Origin: JAUMBM01 sp964441755
GTDB taxonomy: Bacteria > Bacteroidota > Bacteroidia > Chitinophagales > Saprospiraceae
Direction: 5' to 3'
Assembly: GCA_964441755.1 (NCBI GenBank)
Contig: CAYTVG010000013.1
Location: 1-64,000 of the forward strand
DNA: 64,000 nucleotides
A program made the translations under genes and the position numbers. Below the pieces are notes generated by a model, which had not been told where the DNA came from, ran no database searches, and saw nothing but the letters and a program-made list of their open reading frames with translations. Positions 23,987-32,540 of this stretch are shown here, piece by piece (within the stretch, counting starts at the first letter, position 1; each line of letters starts with the position of its first letter).

Positions 23987-25069
23987 ATGGGTAAAAATAA
24001 ACATTCCCGTATACGACCTGCCGCTCCGCCTCAGCTCAAGCGGAGCGGCAGCCCCCCCGGCAGCCTGATTTTTACCGGCAAAAAACACCTGGAGCAGCTC
24101 AACGTGTCACTTACACAGTATACCGAACAGGACTACCGCTGCGAGCTTGCACACGACAGCCTGCCCGATGCCACCATCACAGGGGGTATTCAATGGTATG
24201 ATGTGCGCGGTCTGCATGCTATTGAGCTTATTGAGCAGCTGGGTATCCGCTATCAAATGCACCCGCTGGCCATCGAAGATGTACTAAACATCCACCAGCG
24301 TCCCAAATTTGAGGAGTACGATCAGGCCTTGTTTGTGGTGGTGCGCGCCCTCGATTTCAACCGGGAGACGATGAACATCGATACCGAGCAGGTGGCTATT
24401 TTTTTTACCCGTGACAGCCTGCTGTCCTTTCAGGAAAAAGACGGTGACCTGTTTGCGCCCGTCCGCCGCCGATTGGAAATGCCCGGCAGCAGGATGCGCA
24501 GCCGCACAACCGACTACCTGGCGTATGCGCTGATCGACGCCATTGTCGACCACTACTTTGTCGTCCTTGACCAGTTGGAAGAAGAGCTCTCCAACCTCGA
24601 GGTAGAGATTATGACCAGCCCTTCCGATGCCACCAAACGCAAAATCCACGATCTGCGCATCGCCATTATCTCGCTGCGAAAGCTGGCCGGGCCCATGCGC
24701 GAGGCCATCAACCGCTTTGCCGGCAGCGAGCATGCACTGATAGCGCCCGGTACGCCCGTATTCCTGCGGGATCTGTTCGACCACGCCATCCGTGTGGTCG
24801 AACTGACCGACACTACGCGGGACCTCCTCAACGGCCTGCAGGATCTCTACTTGTCAGAGATCAGTTTTCGCATGAACAATGTCATCCAACTGCTTACCAT
24901 CATCAGCACTATCTTCATACCGCTCACCTTTCTGGCTGGCGTGTACGGCATGAATTTTAAGCACATGCCCGAACTCGAATGGCCTCACGGTTACTACTTA
25001 TTGTGGGTCATCATGATTGGCATCGTACTTTTTCAGTTGTACTACTTCCGCCGGCGTCGGTGGCTGTAG
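23987..25069 (+). CDS. corA: CorA-family magnesium/cobalt transporter
   Basis: The 360-residue protein has a large N-terminal cytoplasmic alpha/beta and helical domain (residues 1-295). Two C-terminal transmembrane helices follow, with the signature YGMNF between them (GVYGMNFKHMPELEWPHG, about residue 322), which forms the selectivity loop. It transports Mg2+ (and Co2+) as a pentamer. The last residues are basic (YYFRRRRWL), as in most CorA proteins. It follows lnt on the same strand after 195 nt that hold a promoter box and a structured leader. Confidence 0.95.
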   Translation: MGKNKHSRIRPAAPPQLKRSGSPPGSLIFTGKKHLEQLNVSLTQYTEQDYRCELAHDSLPDATITGGIQWYDVRGLHAIELIEQLGIRYQMHPLAIEDVLNIHQRPKFEEYDQALFVVVRALDFNRETMNIDTEQVAIFFTRDSLLSFQEKDGDLFAPVRRRLEMPGSRMRSRTTDYLAYALIDAIVDHYFVVLDQLEEELSNLEVEIMTSPSDATKRKIHDLRIAIISLRKLAGPMREAINRFAGSEHALIAPGTPVFLRDLFDHAIRVVELTDTTRDLLNGLQDLYLSEISFRMNNVIQLLTIISTIFIPLTFLAGVYGMNFKHMPELEWPHGYYLLWVIMIGIVLFQLYYFRRRRWL

Positions 25070-25124
25070 CCTCGCCTGCTATAAACCGGTACGGGTCCGG
25101 CACGCAGGCTCGCAAGCAGCGGCA

Positions 25125-25970
25125 TTATTCGTCCACCGCCGGCAGCAGATGCGCCCAATGAATCCACTCGCTCCACGAGCCCGGATACAGGCGGGGCTCT
25201 CCCAGACCGGCGTGCACCATTGCCAGTATATTGTGACAAGCAGAAACACCTGATCCGCAATAACATACAACCCGCTCACCAGCACGATCTCCCAGCAGCG
25301 GCTGGTAAAGATTGCGCAGCTCATCGGCCGGTCGGAATCGGCCCTCGATCAGGTTGTGCGTCAGGGGCGCATTCTCCGCCCCGTCAATATGACCCGCAAC
25401 AGGGTCAATCGGCTCCGCCTCACCGCGAAACCGCTCAGGCGAGCGGGCGTCGAGCAACAAATAGCTGCTGTCGTGCCGCAGCCGGTCCAGGCCGGCAGCA
25501 TCGACCAGCCTGTCGGGTCTTGGGTGGGGGGTAAAAATAGCAGGCACAGGCACGGGCACAGCCGTATCGGCCGGCCCTCCGGCCGCGAGCCAGGCGGGCC
25601 AGCCGCCGTCGAGCACTGCTACCGCCTCATGGCCCAGCCAGCGCAACATCCACCACAGGCGGGCCGCTATGGCGCCCGCCTGCGCATCGTATACCACCAC
25701 CTGCTTATGCGCATCGATACCCCAACTACCCAATTTTTGCGCCAGCACCGCTACGTCCGGCAAAGGATGGCGGCCGCTGATGCCGGGCCGCCCAGGACCG
25801 CTCAGCTCCTCATCGAGATGTGCATAAATAGCGCCCGGAATATGCCCCTGCAGGTAAGCCGCCCGGCCCGCGGCTGTATTGAACAAATCAAAGCGGCAGT
25901 CGATCACCACATAGTCAGGTCGGGTGTAGCAGCCGAGCAGTTCGGCAGCACTTATGAGCGTCTTATACAT
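25125..25970 (-). CDS. 3-mercaptopyruvate/thiosulfate sulfurtransferase (tandem rhodanese)
   Basis: The 281-residue protein has two rhodanese domains. The N-terminal one is inactive (about 5-130, VVIDCRFDLFNTAAGR, GHIPGAIYAHLDEELSG). The C-terminal one (about 150-281) carries the active Cys in VVCYCGSGVSACHN. The CGSGV[ST] loop is that of mercaptopyruvate sulfurtransferases rather than thiosulfate-specific rhodaneses. It transfers sulfur from 3-mercaptopyruvate, a cysteine breakdown product, to acceptors. Confidence 0.9.
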   Translation of the reverse strand: MYKTLISAAELLGCYTRPDYVVIDCRFDLFNTAAGRAAYLQGHIPGAIYAHLDEELSGPGRPGISGRHPLPDVAVLAQKLGSWGIDAHKQVVVYDAQAGAIAARLWWMLRWLGHEAVAVLDGGWPAWLAAGGPADTAVPVPVPAIFTPHPRPDRLVDAAGLDRLRHDSSYLLLDARSPERFRGEAEPIDPVAGHIDGAENAPLTHNLIEGRFRPADELRNLYQPLLGDRAGERVVCYCGSGVSACHNILAMVHAGLGEPRLYPGSWSEWIHWAHLLPAVDE

Positions 25971-26048
25971 AGCAGCATGTGTTTAGTGAGTAAGGATTGT
26001 GCAGCGCTGCGGCACCGGCCGCCCGGCAGTTTTTTTGTAAAAATATAA

Positions 26049-26088
26049 AAAAACACCTTGAGCAGCCGTAGCTGCCCAAGGTGTTTTT
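26049..26088 (-). terminator. Intrinsic terminator of the LptF/G-PAP2 unit
   Basis: CACCTTG plus GCAGC pairs with GCTGC plus CAAGGTG around a CGTA loop, with one mismatch. On the minus strand it is followed by a run of seven T, one of the few U-tract terminators in the window. It lies 20 nt past the stop at 26109. Confidence 0.8.
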
Positions 26089-26108
26089 GGAAAAATCGCG
26101 CCTAAAAT

Positions 26109-26771
26109 TTAAGCGCGGTTTTCCTTCCACAACCACAGCAGCGTATACTGCCACAGCAGCGCCAGCGCTATGCCCGTGAGGCCGCCGGCCACCACATCTT
26201 TCAGAAAATGATGCAACAAGTACATGCGAGAGAGGGCCGTAAGCACAGCCAGCAGTGCAAAAGACAGCCCCAGCCACCAGCGGCGGGGCATGTTCAGGGC
26301 CGCAAAAGTGTAGAGCGCAAAGGCGGCCATGGTATGGCCGCTGGGAAAACTGTTGGCCCCCTGCAGGAGCTCAACCCCCTCAATCGGCCGCAACTGCTGC
26401 CAGATACCGAGTTTGCTGAGGTAGGGATAGGGTCTGTCGTGCGCAAACCAATGCTTAGACACCTGGGCTACCACGGTCACCACAAACCCCAGTAGCGGTA
26501 GCGTCAAGGCCGACTTCCAGCGATAAAACAGCAGCAGTATAGTCACTGCCAGAAATGCCCAGCCCTCGCCCAAAAGAGTGGCCAACTGAAAAAATTGGTC
26601 GGCGAGAGCCGTGCGGTGGGTATTTATCCACAGCAACTCTGCGCCCACGGGTATGAGCATCAGCCAGACAGCTCCCAGGCTGATAAAAAAAGCAGCGGGA
26701 ATCCAGAAAGCAGTGAAGGCAGCCTGCGAGGCCTGCAGCTCAGACAGCGGCAGATGTCGGGGTCTCAGCAT
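26109..26771 (-). CDS. PAP2-family membrane phosphatase
   Basis: The ATG 26771 product has 220 residues and five to six transmembrane helices. The three PAP2 phosphatase motifs are present: KHWFAHDRP (KxxxxxxRP), PSGH in NSFPSGHTMA, and SRMYLLHHFLKD (SRxxxxxHxxxD). Such enzymes dephosphorylate lipid phosphates such as undecaprenyl-PP or phosphatidate in the periplasm. It overlaps the end of the LptF/G gene by 32 nt; an alternative ATG at 26804 would overlap more. Its co-transcription with an LPS exporter fits an envelope-lipid role. Confidence 0.87.
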   Translation of the reverse strand: MLRPRHLPLSELQASQAAFTAFWIPAAFFISLGAVWLMLIPVGAELLWINTHRTALADQFFQLATLLGEGWAFLAVTILLLFYRWKSALTLPLLGFVVTVVAQVSKHWFAHDRPYPYLSKLGIWQQLRPIEGVELLQGANSFPSGHTMAAFALYTFAALNMPRRWWLGLSFALLAVLTALSRMYLLHHFLKDVVAGGLTGIALALLWQYTLLWLWKENRA

Positions 26772-28491
26772 TTTGATTCTTTTTGGCTTCTCTGTACAAA
26801 GCAATTTTCCCCCTCAGCTGATCAATCAGACCCCACTTGAGCGGACTGTCGTTCATCGCTTTGGTGGTAAGCCACAGACCTACCGGCAACAAGACAAGGC
26901 AGGGAATCCACGCGGCTACTACCGCAGGCACAATAAAGGTCTCTGCAATCTTGCGACAGAAGATCGTTAGCACGATAAAAAGGATGAAAAAGATGATACT
27001 GACGAGTATCGGGTAGCCAAAGCCTCCTTTGCGGACGATTGCACCCATAGGGGCACCGACGAAAACAAAGATGATACATACAACCGCCAGACTGTATTTG
27101 GTATGAAGCTCGTAGACGAATTTGGCGAGATTTTCACGCGTGACATCGAGCGTGCGATCGGCCATCTCAGCCTGTGTTTCTATGCTGCGCACTGATGAAC
27201 GGGCTTTGGTATAGATACGATTTTTTAGCTCGATTGGCAACTGGTCTATCCAGGCAGCAAAACTAATATCCGGCGGGAATATTTCGACCGGATTGCGCAG
27301 GCGTTGCAGTGAATCGGGCGGCAACAGTTTCTTAGGTTGCACCTTATTCACGGCCAGTCCTTTCTGCTTCCTGGCCTTGTAAAGCCCGATATAAAAGCTG
27401 TCACTGCGGATGGCATTGGCGTTGGGAGAAGGCCCCTCGACCACTGCTGTTTGCTCCGCCGCGGGGCTGGCTTTTGCAGTGCGCTGCAGCGAGTCTGTCA
27501 ACTTTTGTGTCTCCACCGCAATCGCCTGCTCAAGGACAGCCGGGTTGATCCAGTTGTGGTTATCGGGTGCCAGTACACTTGTATCCACCCGGACGAGCGA
27601 GATAAAGCTCGCCAGAAAATTATTCATCGAAGCAACCTGCTCGCCAACCTGCTGCTCAATGGAGTCGATGGCCACGCGCAGCTGAGCACTGCCCATCATA
27701 GCGCGGTTGGAAGTAAAAAGATCTTCATTGGTACGGGCAAGATCAAACTCGCCAAGATCAAAGACTTTGGTCCAGCTTTGAAAACCTACCCTGACAAAGG
27801 GGTGGGAGCCATCTGCCCGGCGACCGGCAGGGCCGGTTTCGGTATATTGATGGCCATCCTGCAGTTGCATGATAAAATAGCGCCCATCCGCCGATGAATA
27901 CATGCGCCCGGTCTTGGCAACAATCTCCGTAAGCTTGCCGGCAGCAGCATCGCGATGGTCGTAGATGATGATATCCCTGATCTGGCTGCCGTCGCGGCTC
28001 TTACTGCCAATATAAATGGCATAGTCGGTAAAATCGTCGTTGAAAACCCCCGCATCGAGGCTCAGCGAAGGCTTCTTGCGCTGAATATCGTGCATACGCG
28101 AACCAAACTTCAGGTTGGCTACGGGAATGAGGTTGTTGGAGCAGTAGTAAGAGACCAGCATGGTTGCTGCACCAAAGAGGATGAGCGGGCGCATGACCCG
28201 AAGCAGAGAGACGCCGGCAGACTTAAAACTCGACAGCTCATAGCGCTCAGCCAGCCCTCCTACGACCATCACGGAAGAAAGCAGGATGGCCATGGGCAGC
28301 GCCATAGGCGCGAGCCCGACGCTTTTGTAAGCCAGCAACTCGAAAACGAGCAGAATGCCCAGCCCCTTGCCTGCAATATCGTCAATATACACCCACAGAA
28401 TCTGCATGACCAGCACGAAGGTAGCAATGCCAAACGTGACAATAAAAGGAGGGATAAAACTTATCAGGAGCAGCCGATCGATTTTTTTCAT
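26740..28491 (-). CDS. LptF/LptG-family LPS export permease
   Basis: The 583-residue protein has three N-terminal transmembrane helices (starting MKKIDRLLLISFIPPFIVTF, with the family pattern of the LptF/G coupling region at ALPMAILLSSVMVVGGLAERYELSSFKSAG). A long periplasmic beta-jellyroll region follows (about 130-440), then three C-terminal helices. It forms half of the permease that extracts lipopolysaccharide from the inner membrane for the Lpt bridge. The periplasmic part is longer than in proteobacteria, as is usual in Bacteroidota. LptB is not nearby. Assignment to F or G is not possible from the sequence alone. Confidence 0.9.
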   Translation of the reverse strand: MKKIDRLLLISFIPPFIVTFGIATFVLVMQILWVYIDDIAGKGLGILLVFELLAYKSVGLAPMALPMAILLSSVMVVGGLAERYELSSFKSAGVSLLRVMRPLILFGAATMLVSYYCSNNLIPVANLKFGSRMHDIQRKKPSLSLDAGVFNDDFTDYAIYIGSKSRDGSQIRDIIIYDHRDAAAGKLTEIVAKTGRMYSSADGRYFIMQLQDGHQYTETGPAGRRADGSHPFVRVGFQSWTKVFDLGEFDLARTNEDLFTSNRAMMGSAQLRVAIDSIEQQVGEQVASMNNFLASFISLVRVDTSVLAPDNHNWINPAVLEQAIAVETQKLTDSLQRTAKASPAAEQTAVVEGPSPNANAIRSDSFYIGLYKARKQKGLAVNKVQPKKLLPPDSLQRLRNPVEIFPPDISFAAWIDQLPIELKNRIYTKARSSVRSIETQAEMADRTLDVTRENLAKFVYELHTKYSLAVVCIIFVFVGAPMGAIVRKGGFGYPILVSIIFFILFIVLTIFCRKIAETFIVPAVVAAWIPCLVLLPVGLWLTTKAMNDSPLKWGLIDQLRGKIALYREAKKNQNAETPTSAAV

Positions 28492-28731
28492 GCCTGCCAG
28501 TTCGAATCACAGTGCCTGCCACAGCGCGCAAACCCGATTGTCGTAATTTTTAGATTGGAGCCTGTCCGTCTATTGGACATCGCTGACGTAATATTGGTGG
28601 CAGCCTTGATTATGCGCGACAACCCAGCTTGCGGCCTCTGCCGCATACGGACTCATTATAACGCAAAGGAACACATTTTCGTTGGCATGGGCGGCATCAT
28701 TTGCAGGAATTCTTGGCGACAGGCTGCGCCT

Positions 28732-29373
28732 TCAGCTCCCAATATCTCCTACAATAAGTCTTCCGTGATAGGCTTTTGCCCCCAATTGTGCGTGCAGTGA
28801 GGCCAGATTACCGGCCGTCACCTTGCCGCAGGCGACCAGCTCGACCCGCTCACCCGCAGCCGACAGCATAGCCGACAGGCAGTCGAGTCCTTCGACGGCC
28901 GTGGGTGCAGCGCCGCTGCTAAGTACGCTCAGTGATGCCGGCAGCGATGCCAGCCGGACAATTTCGTCCACCGGATCGGCCGTATCGTCGATAGCCTTGT
29001 GAATAGTGATGTGCCAGTCAGGATTAATATCGAGCAGGTCATTGATCAGGCGGAGATTAAGGCTGCGGTCATCCGTCAGCATACCACTGACCACCTCTTT
29101 GACACCCAAAGATTTGAGCATGCGCGCCTGCTGCAGCAGGCGCGTGTAATCGTGTGTATCGTAGAAAAAATCGCCTCCCCGGTGCCGCAGCATCACACGC
29201 ACGGGTACAACCACCGCAGCCAGTACCTGCTCAATGAGCGCAGGTGCAGGCGTGATGCCGCCGACTGACAGGTCGCCACACAACTCCAGCCTGTCGGCCC
29301 CCTGCTGACAGGCGCGAACCGATTGCCCGAACGATTCTACGCAAGCTTCCCGAATGTAAGAACTATGCTGCAT
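28732..29373 (-). CDS. cutC: CutC family protein (copper homeostasis)
   Basis: A 213-residue TIM-barrel protein with family motifs ACVESFGQSVRACQQGADRLELCG at the start, GGITPA, VMLRHRGGDFFYD, and the HKAIDDTADP region. CutC is linked to copper homeostasis, but its biochemical activity is unsettled. It sits between LptF/G (240 nt away) and the efflux adaptor gene, on the same strand, and shows no shared regulation. Confidence 0.9.
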   Translation of the reverse strand: MQHSSYIREACVESFGQSVRACQQGADRLELCGDLSVGGITPAPALIEQVLAAVVVPVRVMLRHRGGDFFYDTHDYTRLLQQARMLKSLGVKEVVSGMLTDDRSLNLRLINDLLDINPDWHITIHKAIDDTADPVDEIVRLASLPASLSVLSSGAAPTAVEGLDCLSAMLSAAGERVELVACGKVTAGNLASLHAQLGAKAYHGRLIVGDIGS

Positions 29374-29390
29374 TGATTGCTTTTGACTGC

Positions 29391-29424
29391 TTTTTTGGGG
29401 GCGGTATGCGCCGCCCCCAAAAAA
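29391..29424. terminator. Hairpin after the efflux adaptor gene
   Basis: A 14-bp perfect stem, T6-GGGGGCGG and its complement, with a 6-nt loop. The T and A runs are part of the stem. It lies 7 nt past the adaptor stop. Confidence 0.75.
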
Positions 29425-29430
29425 TTATGC

Positions 29431-30834
29431 CTAGTTGCGTTTATTTTCGTTGACCGACTGCTCATAAAACTGATCTTCCTCTACAACCTTCACCTTCTTG
29501 CCCATCGACAGCTCGCGGGCTACAGCATTGTAAGGCCCTTTGACCACCACCTGTCCTTCTTTCAGTCCCTCGATAATTTGTATAAATTCGTCATCCTGCA
29601 ACCCTACTACGACCGGCAGCTGTACAATCGTATCTGCATCCACTGCGAAGACAACTTCCGTGAGATTTTTGCGGGCGCCCCCTTCATCCTCCTCCCCGTC
29701 AGCTCCTGCACGTGATTTTTCCTCCCCCAGCTCACGTGTAGCTACCGCCTGTATAGGCAGACTGAGGACGCCCTTCTCGCGGCGCGAGAAGATATCTACA
29801 GTAGCAGACATACCCGGCCGGAAGGGATAGCGCTTGCTTGGCGTCACCAGATCCTGGTAAGAATCGGGAGAAATCTCGATGCGCACCTCAAAATTGGTGA
29901 CCTGCTCAGAAGTGAGGGCACTCACAGCGCTGCCTGCCGTAGTCGAAGAGTTGGCAATCTGCGTCACCTTACCGATGAATTTTCTGCCGAGGTAAGCATC
30001 GACCTCTATTTCGGCTTTGTCGCCCAGTTTTACGCTGGGGATATCATTTTCGCTCACCTCCACCCGTACTTCCATGACCGACAGGTTGGCGATGCGCATA
30101 AGCTCTGTACCTGCCATTTGTAGGGTACCTACCACCCTTTCTCCCTTTTCTACATTGAGCAGGGAGACGATACCACTCATGGGTGCTACGATGGTGGTGC
30201 GCCGCAGGCTGGTGCGGAGTTCGTTGAGCGTAGCCTGAGCACTCTGTACGTTGAAAGAAGCAGCTCGTACAGACTCTTCGGCCGAACGTATATTGGCATC
30301 TGACGAGCGCAGATTGGCTTCGAGGCTGCGCAGATTTGAGCGGGAGGCCTGAAAGTCTGCTTCAGAGATTACCCCTTCACGCCGCAGCTCTTCATTGCGC
30401 TGATGGATCTCGCGCGCATTTTCCAGCTGAGCGATGATCTGCTCTTTTTGCGCGCGCGAAGTTTCTAGCTGGGCACGTGCGTTAGCCTGCTGGGCACTGG
30501 CAGCATTGACACCGGCCATACCCCTTTCGACCTGAGACTGATAGGTATCGGGATCAATTTTGGCCAACAGCTGACCCGCTACCACGGAATCACCCTCTGC
30601 CACATAGAGTTCGACGACCTCACCCGACACATCCGAGCTGATTTTTACCTCAAGCCGGGGGAACACCTTGCCGCTGGCAGAAACCATCTCCTGGATATCG
30701 CGACGCTTGACCACATCGGTAAAAACTTTAATATCCTCTTCTTTGCGGGATTTTGCAATAGCCACGGCTGCGATGCCGGCAATGACGAGACCGATGATTA
30801 CATAGCGGCCGGTACGCCCTTTTTTCTTTATCAT
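29431..30834 (-). CDS. HlyD/MacA-type efflux periplasmic adaptor
   Basis: From ATG 30834 the protein has 467 residues. It has one N-terminal transmembrane anchor (about 10-28) and a barrel-sandwich/lipoyl half (SGKVFPRLEVKISSDVSGEVVELYV). A long alpha-helical hairpin (about 95-190, rich in Ala, Gln and Arg) and beta-barrel domains follow. It bridges an inner-membrane pump to TolC. The C-terminal part has an acidic Gly-rich insert (DGEEDEGG). It follows the TolC gene by 46 nt, so both form one operon. The pump itself (ABC MacB-like or RND) is not in the window. The frame upstream of 30834 is spurious. Confidence 0.9.
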   Translation of the reverse strand: MIKKKGRTGRYVIIGLVIAGIAAVAIAKSRKEEDIKVFTDVVKRRDIQEMVSASGKVFPRLEVKISSDVSGEVVELYVAEGDSVVAGQLLAKIDPDTYQSQVERGMAGVNAASAQQANARAQLETSRAQKEQIIAQLENAREIHQRNEELRREGVISEADFQASRSNLRSLEANLRSSDANIRSAEESVRAASFNVQSAQATLNELRTSLRRTTIVAPMSGIVSLLNVEKGERVVGTLQMAGTELMRIANLSVMEVRVEVSENDIPSVKLGDKAEIEVDAYLGRKFIGKVTQIANSSTTAGSAVSALTSEQVTNFEVRIEISPDSYQDLVTPSKRYPFRPGMSATVDIFSRREKGVLSLPIQAVATRELGEEKSRAGADGEEDEGGARKNLTEVVFAVDADTIVQLPVVVGLQDDEFIQIIEGLKEGQVVVKGPYNAVARELSMGKKVKVVEEDQFYEQSVNENKRN

Positions 30835-30880
30835 GGAAGCACAAATTTTTCGAATGACAGAATACAACTGACGGTTGCTA

Positions 30881-32341
30881 TTAGCGATCCAGCGGTTTCC
30901 CCTGGTAGAACTCAACCACTTTCCAATTAAACAACAGCTGGTACTTGGCGCGGCTGAGTTCGGTACGCGCCTGATCGAGCGCATTGGCAGCAGATGTGAG
31001 TTCGAAATTATTGGCAGCGCCGGTTGTATAGCGGCGATCTACATTGTTGTATGAGGCCTGGGCAGCTTCCAGGCTGCGCGCTGCTGCCCGGTAGCTTTCG
31101 CGGGCGCCCGACAGGTCGGTCAGTGCACGCTGCACATTGGCCTTGAGCTGGTCGCGCTGCTGCTGGCGCTGGATACCAGCCGTTGTAACGCCCAGCCGGG
31201 CCCGCTCAATGGACGTCCGCGTGAGGTGGTTGTTGTAGATAGGCACCCGCAGGCTCAGGCCGAGGCTTTGGCCAAAGTTGTTGCTGAGCTGTGAGAAATA
31301 CTCGGTCCGCGGATAGATAACCCCTTCCTGGCGGAAGGTGGTGATAGACACCGGCACATCGTTGACCAAAACCGTCTGTGCCGGATTGGGTACGGTGACT
31401 ACATTGGACAAGTCCGGATTGAGAAAATCGCGAAACGCCGACGAATAAGACGTATTGAGGTTGCCGAAGAGCGTGAGCGTAGGCCAGAGGCCTGCGCGGG
31501 ACAATTTTTCCCCCAACTCGGCCGATGCCAGCCGCTGCTCAGCGGCCAGTATCTGTGGCTGCAGCGACAGTGCAGACACAAACAGCTGCTCCAGCGTAAA
31601 CTCTTGTGAAAGGACGCCCTCGGGCAAGCTCACTGCCGGTGTCTCCAGTTGGAAAGGCGTAGCCGGATCGAGCTGCAGCAGCTGCTTAAGGTTCAGATAG
31701 TTGATAGCAACTAGATTGTTGGACTCTATGAGCAGTTGCTCATTACGGGCGACGGTTGCCTCCAGCTCCAGCCGGTCATTGGCAGGGCGGGCGCCTGTGC
31801 GTATGAAAGTTTCGAGCTGTGCCAGCTGCGCACGGCTGAGCTCAAGCCGGCGGCGGGTGTTGGTTGCCTGCTCTTCTGCCAGCAATATGGTCAGATAGGT
31901 GTTGGCCACCAGCAGAGCGATGTCGTTGGCTGAAGCTTGCTGGTCGAGGGCAGCGGCCTGCAGGTCTAGCTTAGACTGCTCGATCTGGGTATTGATGCGA
32001 TTACCGTCAAACAGCACCACCCCGGCATTGATAGAGAAACTGTTGAATGTAATACGCTCGGTATTGAAGGCGTTGGTTGTGGGGTCAACGGTACGACCAA
32101 ACTGATTACCCAGGCTACTTTGCCCGTTGATGTTGGGGAGCCTGCTGAGTTGGGACTGCCGCAGGCTAAGTTCCGCATTGCGTTTGGTGAGCTCGGCCTG
32201 TTTCATTTGCAGGTTGTTCACGAGTGCATAATCGACACACTGCGCCAATGACCAGGTCGACGACTGCCCCGACAGCCGGGACGGCTCGCGGAGCACAGCG
32301 ACGAGCACCAAAACCAAAAGCGATAATCTCTTCATCATCAT
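30881..32341 (-). CDS. TolC-family outer-membrane efflux protein
   Basis: The product has a signal peptide (MKRLSLLVLVLVAV...SGQ) and two tandem OEP repeats, each with long coiled-coil helices rich in Ala, Leu and Gln (residues about 25-230 and 240-480). It forms the outer-membrane tunnel of a tripartite exporter with the adaptor encoded directly downstream. The start is chosen at ATG 32341 (two more ATGs follow at once), because the box TACGTTTG at 32360-32367 lies 18 nt upstream. Confidence 0.9.
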   Translation of the reverse strand: MMMKRLSLLVLVLVAVLREPSRLSGQSSTWSLAQCVDYALVNNLQMKQAELTKRNAELSLRQSQLSRLPNINGQSSLGNQFGRTVDPTTNAFNTERITFNSFSINAGVVLFDGNRINTQIEQSKLDLQAAALDQQASANDIALLVANTYLTILLAEEQATNTRRRLELSRAQLAQLETFIRTGARPANDRLELEATVARNEQLLIESNNLVAINYLNLKQLLQLDPATPFQLETPAVSLPEGVLSQEFTLEQLFVSALSLQPQILAAEQRLASAELGEKLSRAGLWPTLTLFGNLNTSYSSAFRDFLNPDLSNVVTVPNPAQTVLVNDVPVSITTFRQEGVIYPRTEYFSQLSNNFGQSLGLSLRVPIYNNHLTRTSIERARLGVTTAGIQRQQQRDQLKANVQRALTDLSGARESYRAAARSLEAAQASYNNVDRRYTTGAANNFELTSAANALDQARTELSRAKYQLLFNWKVVEFYQGKPLDR

Positions 32342-32359
32342 AAGAACATATTTACACAA

Positions 32360-32367
32360 CAAACGTA
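32360..32367 (-). promoter_or_regulatory. TAnnTTTG promoter box for the tolC-adaptor operon
   Basis: TACGTTTG on the minus strand, 18 nt before ATG 32341. Confidence 0.5.
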
Positions 32368-32451
32368 AACAATTCAGCGCTAGCGACACCTGATTTTTCT
32401 ATGAAAACACTTCATTCATGGATAAATATCGAGTTCTATTGAGCAGAAAGT

Positions 32452-32459
32452 TATTTTTG
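32452..32459 (+). promoter_or_regulatory. Possible promoter box for the GH57-kinase operon
   Basis: TATTTTTG on the plus strand, about 80 nt before ATG 32541. Confidence 0.4.
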
Positions 32460-32540
32460 CCTTTGTAAAAGGCGCAAGCGGCAGTGTCTGCATTCGCTGC
32501 TGCCTGTGCCGGCAGCCCTGGCAGGCAGCCGGCAGTGATC

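Noticed and set aside
28497..28520. A T-loop-like GTTCGAATC suggesting a tRNA
   Set aside because: No acceptor, D or anticodon arms can be built around it; it overlaps the start of the LptF/G gene.
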